DNA of 64,000 bases, from NCBI RefSeq assembly GCF_010389155.1, contig NC_057767.1:25741723-25805722 (forward strand), in the 5' to 3' direction. The position numbers and the translations under genes were made by a program. Below are positions 1-12,500 of this stretch, one piece after another (position 1 is the first letter of the stretch; each line of letters starts with the position of its first letter). This DNA is from Erigeron canadensis. Taxonomy: Eukaryota > Streptophyta > Magnoliopsida > Asterales > Asteraceae. A model generated the notes under the pieces. That model was not told the DNA's origin, made no database searches, and saw only the letters and a list, made by a program, of their open reading frames with translations.

Positions 1-272
1 AGTAAAGAAGCTATGAAACAAAGTTACTATCAGTTATTCTAATGACGGTAATGATCAAATAAGCAAAAGACATTGTTAGACACCACATATTTCCCTTATG
101 AAAGAATGTGATTACTTTTTTCTCATCAAGTTACTTAGTGCAAATGAAATCCTCTGTATATTTCCATCACTTTCCAGTTACCTTAATCAGTACTGATAGT
201 TGGGCTGTATGTTCTTGAAATTTTAAATTTTGTTACTCGTACGTCTAGTGATATCTACTAATCGCGTGGCAG

Positions 273-1369
273 GCTTTTATAATCGCATCAACTGCAACAG
301 AGGAAGAGATGCTAAGCTGGTAAGTGCATACTAGGTCTGTTGAAGTGAAAATAATTGGAAAGTACATACTTGATACTTTTTTTTTTCTTTCTATATAGCT
401 ATAGTCTAGAGTTCCCACAATGTTTAATTTGGTACTGTTTTACATAATAGTGATTTATTTTAAAAGCTGATGTTGAGTAGGAAACAATTGTGTATGTCGG
501 CTCTCAATTTTTTTCAAAGAGGCATTTCATTGATTAGAACCCATTGCATTCTGCTTTTGTCTAACCAGTCAATTGAAATGAATAAAATATATAACTTGAA
601 ATATGGGTTTAATGGGTCAAAATGGTGGACAGTCGCTTAAAATATGTTTTTAATGCATAAATTCCCCTAAATCATTATCAGTAAGTGTTAGATTATCATT
701 GATATAGTTTAGTTTCTGTGATCATATTTAAAAGTTTACCACACTACTCATTAATGTCGAAAAGTTTGACATATCCTTTTTGTTTGGTTATAACCAGTCA
801 TGCCGGTGCAAAATATTTTGCGTGGCTACAAGTATACAACCAGTCATACCCGGGCCATTTTGCACTTTCATAGAGTAGTAACATCTGATGTTCTTGACGC
901 CCTTGCCGTTTTACAGGTATCGTGAACATGTTGTGTGGACTGATAAAACTCTAAATTTGAAATTATTGAGGAAAGGAATATTGACTCGCATATATGCCCC
1001 TATGGTGAGTAACGACTTCTTTATGTTTTTTTCTCTCCTTTATATGTATTTTGCTTGTATTGTTTATGATTCTTTTCAAATTTTCTATTTCAACAGGTGA
1101 TTATGCAAGGATTAAGAGAATCTGGCACATTCAGTTCTGTAATTGCGTCTGCCCAGAGAACTTCATTAGGGGCCGAGCTGTTGTCATCTGTTAAGAATAG
1201 TAATATTTCCTCTAAAGCCATTGGAGGGTCAGATAAGATCCTTTCAAAGAAGAATGACGAGTCAAAAGAATCTGAATTGATTGGTAGGAAGGTTCTAGAA
1301 GTATCGGAGATAGTTTTATCCGCAGTTCCTCCACTCTCACCTCCAAGTCCTACCATTGACGATATATGA
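273..1369 (+). CDS. 3' end of an unrecognised protein-coding gene (last three exons; partial)
   Basis: Three exons join in frame: 273-319, 917-1004 and 1097-1369 (stop TGA). The acceptors are GGCAG, TTACAG and CAACAG; the donors are CTG/GTAAGT and ATG/GTGAGT. Exon 273-319 ends in phase 2 (TG), which the first base of 917 completes to a Trp codon, and the next junction is phase 0, so the reading frame supports the model. The visible C-terminus of about 135 residues starts with a Glu-rich stretch (ATEEEML), then [15 protein letters not shown] and a basic [10 protein letters not shown] segment. It ends in a Ser/Lys-rich, low-complexity tail (about 90 residues) closing [10 protein letters not shown] do not recognise the family; no catalytic motif is visible. 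Upstream exons lie outside the window. The 3' UTR probably runs into 1370-1600. Confidence 0.7.
320..916 (+). other. Intron of the left-edge gene carrying a dispersed repeat
   Basis: This stretch sits between two in-frame exons. Around 690-860 it resembles 35263-35460 (shared phrases such as AAAAGTTTAC, CAGTCAT and GGTTAT), so part of it is a dispersed repeat. I see no coding potential. The far left edge (1-80) likewise resembles 25038-25110. Confidence 0.4.
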
Positions 1370-2003
1370 ATGAATGGTAGGGTGGGGTTTTCTCTTGTGT
1401 GAATGTTCCCGATCTTTGACCAAGCGTGATGTATAGTTTAGGCATAGGTTAGACCTAGAGCTAGAGTAGGCATCTTATTTTACGGCTGTCATGCTGTTCA
1501 TTTCTTATTGTTTTCTGATGTATACAAATTATGATCTCGTCGTGTCTGCTGTGATTCATGGCCGAAACCTGCTATCTTTTTTGATGAGTATATGTGATCT
1601 ATTTAACTTTCTTTGCTTTTCTGGAAATATTTACACCTCCACAGCATAGATGAGTATATAATTGCTTGATTTAAAAGGCAAATACAACATGGAATGACAA
1701 TGTGCTATCTCCCATCGATAGTACATGTTAATTATCCACAAAACATGTCCCATATGACTCTCAAATGAGCTTTGATGCCACAAATATGAAAACATTAAAT
1801 TGTGATGGTGCAGTTTAAAAAATTTGCTGAGCTAAATAAAGCATTCTTATTTGAGAATTTGTAAAGATAAACATGAACCTCAACATGTATCGTTCTTGAG
1901 ATAAAACTAAATTTTCATTTGATCAGAAATATATATATATATATATATAGCAATAGCAATTTCATAAACATCTAGAGTGCAAACCCATTACAATTCATGG
2001 AAT
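1370..2003. other. Intergenic region between convergent genes
   Basis: The stretch holds the 3' flank of the left-edge gene (+) and of the first kinase-PP2 gene (-). There is an (AT)n run at about 1930-1948. I see no gene. Confidence 0.5.
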
Positions 2004-5000
2004 CTAATATAATGGTCGGAACTCAATGCCCTGCAAAACAAGTTTTTCAACCTTTACAGACGGATGCATATCTATAGAAATACGCGAGTCATAATCAGGC
2101 CTTACACTAATGATACCAGTCGTTTCATCGAATGACTTATAATCCACGATAAACTTCCCTAAGCTCACCTCCCACCAACTATCTTTTCTTTGTCTTGGAA
2201 ATTCCATATTACTGAGTTTGTTCAATGGGTTGGAATATTCAATCAAACGATATGGTTTAATTAGTGGGCTTCGAGGTGTTATCAAAAACATCTTTTTAGT
2301 TGTTTTAGACTCAAACGAGCAGAATGGTCTCCTTTCAGAAACTGGTATACCCAAATACATAACTTCCTTGTTCAGCTGGCGACATTTAACAGTCACATCC
2401 CATGGTTGTTCGAAACACGGATCTTTTTGCATCTTGTACACAAGGTAACACGCATATGTAGTTTTTGTTGACAAAAGAGGATATATGAGCGTAAACTCGA
2501 TCTCTATGAGAAGTGTGTGTTCTATAAAAAAAACTTTTCCAAATCTGCATTTGGGAAAACAATGTCTGTTTCATTATAATCTGACATACATACACAAATA
2601 GGATTACTAAAAGAGATAGCGAGATATATATAGTAACTAGATAGCGAGATATAAAATATGTCTTCATAATAAGCATGATGTACTTGATGCATGCAAGTAA
2701 ATTAAACTAGTTTTTAAGAAGATATAAATGGATGCAGATAAGATGATTACAGAGAGACAACAGACCTGGATTCATTTGGAGATGCAGGTGCGGACTGAAT
2801 CCACAACGAGCCTTTTGCATAAACTGAATCTAGTGAAAGCATAAAACATTTCTTCCCATTCGATTTGGTTATCCAAAACCACTGCAATCAAAAAACTTCA
2901 TTTATATTATAGAGAAAAACCAATCATGAATGATTAATACCTATATTATAACTTTTGGCACAGATGTAACTATGATCGATTGGTAATAAAATGCGATACC
3001 TTGAATTTATTTTATTGATGATCATGTTCTAAGAAATATTAGCTAAAATTCAAACCAAATATGATGGTAACGCACTAACCATGTCAGTGTCCTTAAAACG
3101 CTGCCTATATGTGCCATCATATGTTGTTTCAACCTTGATACGCAGGCCTTTAGAGAGAATGGAATATGCTTCCTCTTTGGTAGGGAAGATCACATCCTTT
3201 TGAGGCATTAACATCATTTCTTTGCTTGAATAATATATGAATTGCTTATAATCACTTGGCAAATAATTCTCCCACTCGGTTTCCACATCTGGTTCCTTGA
3301 TTTCTTTATCATCAACCTGTAATATATATGGACAATAGAGGCCAAATGTTATATAACTCTTCCACAATTAATTTGAAGTTAGTGATTTTTTGGGGGACAA
3401 TGGATTACTTGTTCCCCTTGTCCCTCATATATATAAAGGCCTATTCAGTTGGAGATAATCAATATGTTACAACGTATACCTTCTGTATTGGCACAAACTT
3501 GACACCTTCAACAATGACTGAGGTTCGTACTTGGTTCATAAAATTAAATCCTTCTAACTTAACTTTAAAACCAACATTTCTTTTAGGATTGATGATTTGG
3601 AAGAGTTCAATCATCATCCATCCACTCTGATCCAACTCTCCAAGATATGATATACATAACTTTGTTTTACCATTTAGTTTGTAATTTAAATTCCCGACAA
3701 CAGAGGAACCTCCGGGAAAGAGATATACGGGTTTCCATACAAGGTAAGCTGCATACGTTATATTGGGTGATAAAAACCGAGTTGTTATCTTGACTTGCAT
3801 ATTAAGCTCTGTTGGATCCAAGATCTTTGCTACCGTTGGAAATCTGAACACATATTAAAAAGAGATTAGATGATATCAGTTCTTTCAAAAATAAGTGTAC
3901 TAACATCTTCCTGTACAACCCAAATTATACGGATATTACTAACAAGAGTTTTACAAGAATGTTACGGAAGATAAGAGAGACAAACCGAGATTGAGGAGCA
4001 GTAGTCTCTGTACAGTTTTTTCCATTCAAGTGCATGAACTTTTTTGCTGATACTAGTTCTTGATTCTTCCCATCATCATCCATAGAAAACCACTATAAAA
4101 TTAACCATCTATTACTAACCATGTTAAAAAAGGACATATATGGTGTAATAAACAAGATTTGAAAGTTAATTACATGCAGTGAATACCAGAGTAGTTCATT
4201 ACACAACATAAACATTTGCGTATAATTCACTACAATCCGAGACCCTCAATCCTATTAAAAGTTACATCTATGGTGCAACCGTATACAAACATATTTTAGA
4301 GATTAAAATTATATTTACCACGTTGCCTTCTTTGACAAGGATCCCCTTTGAGAGATGTTTGTAGAGTTCCATTCTGCTAGAATACACTAGAGGAGAATCT
4401 GACATCCTATTTATCTCTTCATACCAAGAGAAATCTAATTTATCAAAAACCTGTGAAGTTTTCGTAGCAAAAGATTATGTTTCTAAAGATAAGGAAGAAA
4501 GAATCAATGCTGTTGAAACAACTACGTATTTGAACTTACTTGCAAGTCCAGTGCTTCCACAAGTTTCTCTACCACAATTTCCATGGAGGGTCGTTTTTCA
4601 CGATCATTATTCAAGCACTGATATGCAATCTTGGAAACCGCTTTCAAAGAATCCGAGTCCATTTGGTTCTTCAAACAAGGATCAACAATCTTATATAATT
4701 TTCCTTCTTCATAGTAGCGTTTGGCGAGTTGAGCTAGAAATCTTTGTTCATTATTTACATTTTTGAAGCCCAACCTCCCACATAAGACTTCAAACAATAC
4801 CACGCCAAATGAATAAACATCTGACTCTTTAGTCAACACTCCCGTATGTATATATGCCGGATCACAATAACCTTGTGTGCCACACGCATTAGTAATTAGA
4901 TATGTATCATTTTCATTGGCACAACCTAATTTGGAAAGCCCAAGATCCGCAATCATAGCTTTCCAATTGTCATCTAAGATAATATTTGCACTCTTTACAT

Positions 5001-5457
5001 CCCTATGGATAACTCTCTCTCTTTCTGCAACATAGTTGTGTAGGTAGTTCAAACCACGTGCTCCATCAATGCATATATTTATCCGTTGCTTCCATGTTAA
5101 CGAACATGTTTTTCCATCCACATGATGGTACTTGTCAAGGCTTCCGCGCTCTGCATACTCATAAACCAGAATTTTTTCATGGCCCTCATGACAAAAACCA
5201 ACAAGGGAGACAAGGTTTGGATGTTTATAGCGAGAAAGCAATTGAATTTCCGTCAAGAATTCTTTAAAGCCTTGACCAGAAAGGTTGGTATCTAGTCGCT
5301 TTACCGCGACAGATGTAAGTTTACCCGAAAGTGAGAGCTCTCCTTTGTAAACTTTGCCATACCCGCCCTTTCCGATAAGTGTTGTGAAATTATTGGTTCC
5401 TAATTCGATATCTTTGAAGGGTATACTAAGGTGCTCTGAATCTTTGATGAATGCCAT
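2004..5457 (-). CDS. Serine/threonine kinase fused to two PP2 (phloem lectin-like) domains, copy A
   Basis: Seven exons on the minus strand: 4540-5457, 4319-4450, 3986-4092, 3480-3843, 3080-3316, 2766-2881 and 2004-2544. All introns are GT-AG, total CDS 2415 bp, 804 aa, no internal stop. Residues 1-306 form an RLK-type kinase close to the CrRLK1L/FERONIA kinase group: glycine loop GKGGYGKVYKG (29-39), VAVK Lys53, alpha-C Glu70, HRD 151-153, DLG in place of DFG (Asp171). The usual DPE (APE-equivalent) reads CDPAY. There is no signal peptide, ectodomain or membrane segment, so a cytosolic kinase is expected. Residues of about 307-507 and 508-804 are two PP2 modules; the second keeps NGKKCFML, STKTTYACYLV, WWEVSLG and a GIEFRP end. 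PP2 lectins bind N-glycans in the family at large; binding here is inferred. Tandem paralogue of the gene at 6924-13277. Confidence 0.9.
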
Positions 5458-6923
5458 TGTTTTTGTGTAGGAAGAGTCAGAGATGAAGAAGTTTCAAAAA
5501 CTCTGTATTCAAAGAAGAAAGCCCCTTGCTTCATTTTTGACACTAATTATTATAATATTATTATATTAAGTAATTAAATTTCATTCAAAAATACATATAT
5601 ACAATAGACTATATCTTTCAGAATTTCTATAGCAAAGTCTAGTCAAGCTTGATGGCTATCGATTATACACACACGTGTATATATATATATATATAGAGTT
5701 ACTTTGTATATATGTATATACTTAGTCGTTGTATCATGACTAAAAAGTAACCCTGAAACTGTTAAGCATAATGAATTGAGCTTTTGTAAAGATGTGAAGT
5801 TTAACTTATTTCATATAAATTTTTATTAACTAGCAGTAGCCAGTAAGTACTCCAAAAACATATGAAATATATGAAAGCTAAAATAAGATTTCATATGATT
5901 AACAAGTTTTCTCTTTCAAAAGTCAAATTTTAATTGGTCAAAATATATGTGAAAGCTAATAGTAGATTTCCATATACTTAGACCACTAAAAGTCTAAAAA
6001 TCAAAACTCTATAATAATAGCCACATAATAACACCAAACCCAGAAACCCAATGTAGTAAAAACACATAATTTTGATACTTTTTTTTCTTTTTCTTTCACA
6101 ACTTGTAAAGTTACCTGAAAGGTTGAAATAAATGTGAAAAGCAAAATAAGGCATGAGTAGTTCTTTTTCTTGAACGCCCCACGAATTTGAAGCCCATTAC
6201 TCCATCCGACAAGTGATGTGATTCCAGAGCTGGCATTTGATCAAGCACCTTGTGTGCATCTTGATAGTGGTGATTGGCGTATAGAGATTGACGCCCAGTT
6301 GTTTCTAATTAGTGAGATTGAGTGTAATTTGATCATCAAAATTAGGCCCTTTATAATTTGTTATCGTGTGTTATGTTGTTTTCTCAACTGTTAGCAAAAA
6401 CACATATTTCTTTTCTTTCTCAATTTGGTTGGGCCAACCTTTTTTTTAATGACATGAACTATTAATCAGATTAATTGGATTAGTCTCATATGAAGTGAGT
6501 TCAGAATTCAGTTATTTTGATAATTAATTTGTCCAAAATATCAACCCACTGTCTGTCATATGACTATCTCAAAGAACTTCAATGCACAAACTAGCAGTTC
6601 CAAATTTTTGCAGTCTTCCATATGGTTTTGTTTGCATTTTCCAAAATTTTTGCAGTCTTCCAAAAATTTTGCATTTTCCAAAATTTTTGCAGTCTTCCAA
6701 AATTTTTGCAGTCTTCCATATAGTCTCATATGGTTTTGTTTGCATTTTCCAAAAATTTGCTGATCTAAATTAAGCTTTCTTACTTGAGAATTTGTAAAAA
6801 TAACATGAACCTACTATTAAGTAAATATACATTTTCATGATCTGATAAGAAATATAAACTACTATTAAGTAGTAGCGGAGAAAGCGTAGGAGCAATACCA
6901 CTAACATCTATAATGGAATTTAT
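5458..6923. other. Intergenic spacer between the two kinase-PP2 genes
   Basis: This stretch holds the promoter of copy A (minus strand, high-coordinate side) and the 3' flank of copy B. It has (TA)n at about 5678-5695. I see no coding exon and no third kinase fragment. A short tandem array at 6596-6770 is listed separately. Confidence 0.5.
6596..6770. repeat. Minisatellite of TTGCAGTCTTCC / TTGCATTTTCC units
   Basis: The motif TTTTTGCAGTCTTCCA recurs at least four times, interleaved with TTTGCATTTTCCAAAA. The ATGGTTTTGTTTGCATTTTCC phrase appears at both ends of the array. It lies about 150-330 bp past the stop codon of kinase-PP2 copy B, so it could sit in or near its 3' UTR. Confidence 0.75.
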
Positions 6924-9514
6924 CTATAATGGTCGAAACTCAATGCCTTGCACAGTAAGTTTTTCAATCATAACCAAGTGTCTTATCATGATGCTAATAT
7001 GGGAGTCATAATCAGGTCTTACACTAGTGATACCAGTCGTTTCATCGCATGGTGTATAATCCGAGATAAACTCTCCTAAGCTCACCTCCCACCAACCATC
7101 TTTTCTTTCTCTTGGAAATTCCATATTGCTGAGTTTGTTCAATGGGTTGGAAGATTTGATCAATCCATCTGGTTCAAAGAGTGGGCTTCTAGGTCTTTTC
7201 AAATACATGGTTCTAGTTTTTTCAGACCAGAATGAGCAGAACGGTGTCCTTTCAGAAACTGGTATACCCAAATGTGTGACTTCCATGTTCATAGGGTGAC
7301 AATCAATAGTCACATTGGATGGATGTTCGAAACACTTATTGTCTAGCATCTTGTATACAAGGTAACAGGCATAAGTAGTTTTTGTTGACAAAAGAGGATA
7401 TATGAGCCTAAACTTCATATATATGTAACGTGTGTTTTCTTTACAGAAAACTTTTCCATATCTGCATTTGGCAAAACAATGGGTATGTTTCATTACATGA
7501 AAAGTCAATAATAAAATAAATAATATCTGTGCACAAAATTATTTGAGAAAATATTATAATGCTCAACTAATATATACGAGTAGTATTTTCTATTCTCTCT
7601 ACATGTAGCATTATTTAAGAAGATAGTGAAACACATATAGTCACTAGATAGACAAATCCTCAAATGTTATTAAATACGTCTTCATAATCATAAGCTTAAT
7701 ATACTAGGTTTTAAGAAAATTCAAACCAGAAAAACTAGTTTTCAAAATGTCTTATAATTGAGGGCAAATATTATTATATCTGTATATCTTAAGATATAAT
7801 AAGGGCGAAGTGTTAGGAAAATGGATTCGCTAGAAGTACTTGTTGCTTACATAAGTCGTCAGCATTCAGCAGAAGACACCAGCAAGCTATCAGAAAGTAT
7901 GAGATAAGTCAATGACTCATCACCCAATTTGTAAGTCAAATATGGGCGGGAAAGTGAAAAATCCAAGTCTGTGTATGGTTTGTATATGGTTTTGTCTTTC
8001 TCCCAAAATTTCGGACGCATCAGTTGTAGAGTTCTTCCCCAACGGATGATTGAAAACCTTCTACACGTTGCATTCTTTATCTCTTATAAAAGGCAACACT
8101 TGTGAAGACAATTCTTCTTATTGGTCTAATTTTTAAGTGTATTGTTTTACATTTTGCATTAAATATAATATTAGTAAAACCAATCTGAGTCATCGTAGGT
8201 CTAGACTCATATTAAAGCTTTTGTATCCGCTCATTTACATATACTAGAGAACATATCATACAATAGCTTAATTCTTCTCTGTTTACTTCATGTTATTTAC
8301 TTTGCATTATTTACCCTTAAAGTAAGTTTGTAAGTATGCAAACTTGGAGACCAACACAAAACAAACACTACAGATTGGTTTTATTTATCTATATTAGCAG
8401 TAATGAATGTAAATATCTACACTAAAATGATTACAAAGATAAAAGAAAGAGGAAGAGACACCTGGATTCATCTGGAGTTGCAGGTGCGGACCGAAACGCC
8501 AACGAGCGAGGTGCTGAAAATGAATCAGGTGAAAGCATAAAACATTTCTTCCCATTCAATTTGGTTATCCAAAACCACTACAAAGAAAAAACATCAAATA
8601 AGTTAATTATATAGAAAAATCATTAATGAGATGCGAGTACCTCACTTCATGTTCTTCACATGTTCTAACACAAGATTAGCCAAAAATCAAACCAAATATA
8701 ATGGTAAGGGAGTAACCATGTCAACATTTTTTTCATCTTCAATTTCAAGCTTAATTCGTATGCCTTTAGAGAGAATGGAATATGCTTCCTGTTCGGTAGG
8801 GAAGATCACATCCTTTTGAGGCATTGCCATCATGTCTTTGCTTGAATAATATATGAATTGCTTATAATCACTTGGCAAATGATTCTCCCACTCTCTTTCT
8901 TGGAGATTTTCCACATCTGATTCCCCGATTTCTTTATCATCAACCTGTAATATTTATGGACACCTTAGCTTAAGACAATCAATGTCTTGCTAACCAGCAC
9001 AGCATACATGTAACCATATTTATTTAACAATACAAAGGAAATGACAATTAGCAAAGAAGACATTTGGGAGAATAGAGGCCAAGTTAGTTGGTGGTTTGTT
9101 TTGGGTCTAATAGATCAATTGTTCCATTTGTCCCTCTTGGCCTCATATATATATATATATATATATGGGGATAACTTAGATGATGTTAACATTATTTTGG
9201 TTGGATGATGTTGCTCTCACAAACCATTAAAATCATGGGGGGCTTTTTGACATGTGTAGAAATTGATTTAAGTGAGTTTGTGAGAGCAACATCATCCAAC
9301 AAAGATGATGTTAACATCATAAATCATTTTATATAGGTTAAGGTTTATGTGGCTGTTAGACACCCAAGCTTGGGTGTAGAACCCCTCACATCTTGTTTTT
9401 TTAATTCATAAAAAGCATGGGGGGGCAAACATTTATAGATATATTAAAAAATTAGTATGTGAGGGGTTCTACACCCAAGCTTGGGTGTCTAACAGCCACA
9501 TACTCCATTTTCTC

Positions 9515-9554
<40 letters not shown>

Positions 9555-12500
9555 GAAGGGTTATTTGAGAACTCACAAATAAAAAAGAACGCGAGAACAA
9601 TTCTGGACCACTCATTTTCTTATATTTTCTCTCTCTTCCATTAAATAAGAAAATTCACACAATCATTTTAAATGCTTTATCTCACAAACCATAAATCGTT
9701 AGACGAAACAAAAAGCATGGGTAGTCTTAAAATTACGTCCTCTTTCATTAGAGATCCAATTCGATATAATTTTGACGACTTTTTAATTTTTGTTTTTTTT
9801 TTCCCATCGCGTTCATCCTACACATGTGTAAGATCATTGTTTTCACATGTAAATTAGTAAATGGACATATGTACACAACAATGAAGATCAAGGGTGGAGC
9901 CCGTCAATCCATGGCAGAGCCATGGTAGCCAAGGACGGAGCCCGTCAGTCTATGGCGGAGGAATAGCGGCTAAGGGCGGAGCCCTTTAGGTAGATCACCC
10001 CTCACTGGTCACCCCCTATGACCTATCACCCTCTATGACCTATCACCCTATGACCTACACCTTCTATGACCTATCACCCCCACTAGCTTTGGTTTATGAA
10101 TATCCTTAAGGGTGAAGCCCGTTCTGAATCATAATTTTTGTTCAACCTACACATGTGTAAGTTCAACCTACACATGTGTAAGTTATGTGTAACTACCAAA
10201 AAGAAAACGAAAATTAAAAAGTCGTTAAAAGTATATCGAATTGGATCTCTAATGAAAGAGGACGAAATTTTAAGACTACCCATGCTTTTTGTTTTGTCTA
10301 ACGATTTACGGTTTGTGAGTTAGAACATTTTGAATGATTTGGGTGAATTTTATTATTTAACTGAAGAGAACAAAAGAGCAAAAGAATGTGTGGTCCAGAA
10401 TGGTTCTTGAGTTCTTTTTTTTTAGGAGTTCTCAAAATAACTCACCCCTATTCCCTTTTTAGGAGTTCCACACCTAAGCTTAGGTGCCGGACAGTCTTAT
10501 ATTCCCTTTTCCATATATATATATATATATTGTATATATATATATGTGAGGAAAATAAATATATGACTATTATGTGGATCAAGTGAGAACCAACATATAT
10601 CGTGAGAACCACTAAAAAACCACCCCTAAGGGTTTTTCTCTTAGAGTAAGGGCTACGCCCGTACCGTATCAAACCGTCACCAACTCTTGGATCGCCGCCC
10701 ATCAAATTCATACCATTTTCATATGCATCCGGTGACAACCCCTTTAGAACGGATGAGGGCAACGCCCGTACCATATCCATACATTTTCAACACGTAAACC
10801 ATATGATTTTTTTTCAAAAAAAATTAAAATTTTTTTTGGAATGGGTTTTTGTTAAAAGAAAATTAAAAAAATCAAAAATTAAAAAACCACACCAAAAATG
10901 AGAAAGAGGGAGGAAAATCAGTGGTTCTCACGGTTCTCTCCAAATTTGTTGTTCTCACGTTAACCCTACCCTATGTACCTAAGCTTAAGTATAAAACCCC
11001 TCACATAGTAATTGTTTAATATTTATTCTATAATGAATAAATGATTGAGCCCTCATATTTTCTATGGATTAGAATATTAAGAAGTGAGGGGCTATATACC
11101 TAAAATTAGTACATGACAACCACATATTCTCCTTCCTTATATATATATGGGCATGTTATTTTGAGTCCAACTTATTTTGAGTCCATTTTAAGTCCATATA
11201 ACTTACACATGTATAAGTTGTAAAACTTACACATGTGTAAGTCATGGTGGCGGTGGTCGTCGTCGCCGGAAAATCATGGTGGTGGGAAGAATTTGAGGAA
11301 ATGGAAGAAAATCAGTGGACTCAAATTGGACTCAAAATAAGGTGGACTCAAAATAACTTTTCTATTATATATATATATATATATATATTCTATACCTAAC
11401 CTAACATATTCACTTTTCTCTCTACAAATATTCTCAAGTACCTTATGTATTGGAAGAAATTTGACGCCTTCAACAATGATACCAGTTTGTACTTGATACA
11501 TTAAATCAATTCGTTTGAAATTAACTATGAAACCATCATTTCTTTTAGGATTAACGATTTGGAAGAGTTCAGCCATCATCCATCCACTCTGATCCAACTC
11601 ACTAAAATATGAACTACGTAAACTTCTTCCAGGCTTTAGTTCGTAATTTAAACTCCCGGTAACATGGAAACCTCTAGGAAAATGATATGTGGGTTTGCAT
11701 ACAAGGTAAGCTGCATATGTTATATCGGATGACAAAAACTGAGTTACTATCATGACTTGCATATTAATCTTCGATGGATTCAATATCTTGGCAACCGTTG
11801 GAAATCTAAACATATTGAAAAGAGATTAGATGATATCTGTTGTGACACAAATATGTGTGCTAATATCGTTCTGTACAGACTAAATTATGTGGATATTACT
11901 AACAATATTTTTAAAAGGATGTCACAAAAGAGAAGAGACAAACCGAGACTGAGGAGCAAATGTCTGTGTACAATTTTTTCCATCCAAGGGCATGAACTTT
12001 GTTGCTGATATCAGTTCATGATTCTTCCCCTCATCATCCACAGATAACCACTATATAATTGACCATTCTTTATTGTTAAATCAAATAATATGTTTATATA
12101 CATATAAAACAAAGAAGCATATTTACCACATTGGCCCCATTGACAAGGATTCCTTTTGAGAGATGTGTGTAGAGTTGCATTCTGCTAGACTTTACTATAG
12201 GAGAATCTGAGATCCTATTTAACTCGTCATTCCGTGGGTATGAAGTATTAAATAGGAAATCAAATTTATCAAACACCTGTGGAGTTTTTGTTGCTTAACA
12301 TTGTTTTCATATGGATGAAAAAATCAGTATATCTAAAACTACAAACTTGAACTTACTTGCAATTCCAGTGCTTCCACAAGTTTCTCTACCACAAATTCCA
12401 TGGAGGGTCGTTTTTCCCTATCACTATCCAAGCATTGATATGCAATCTTGGAAACTGCATTCAAAGAAACCGAGTACTCTATTTGGTTCTTTAAACAAGG

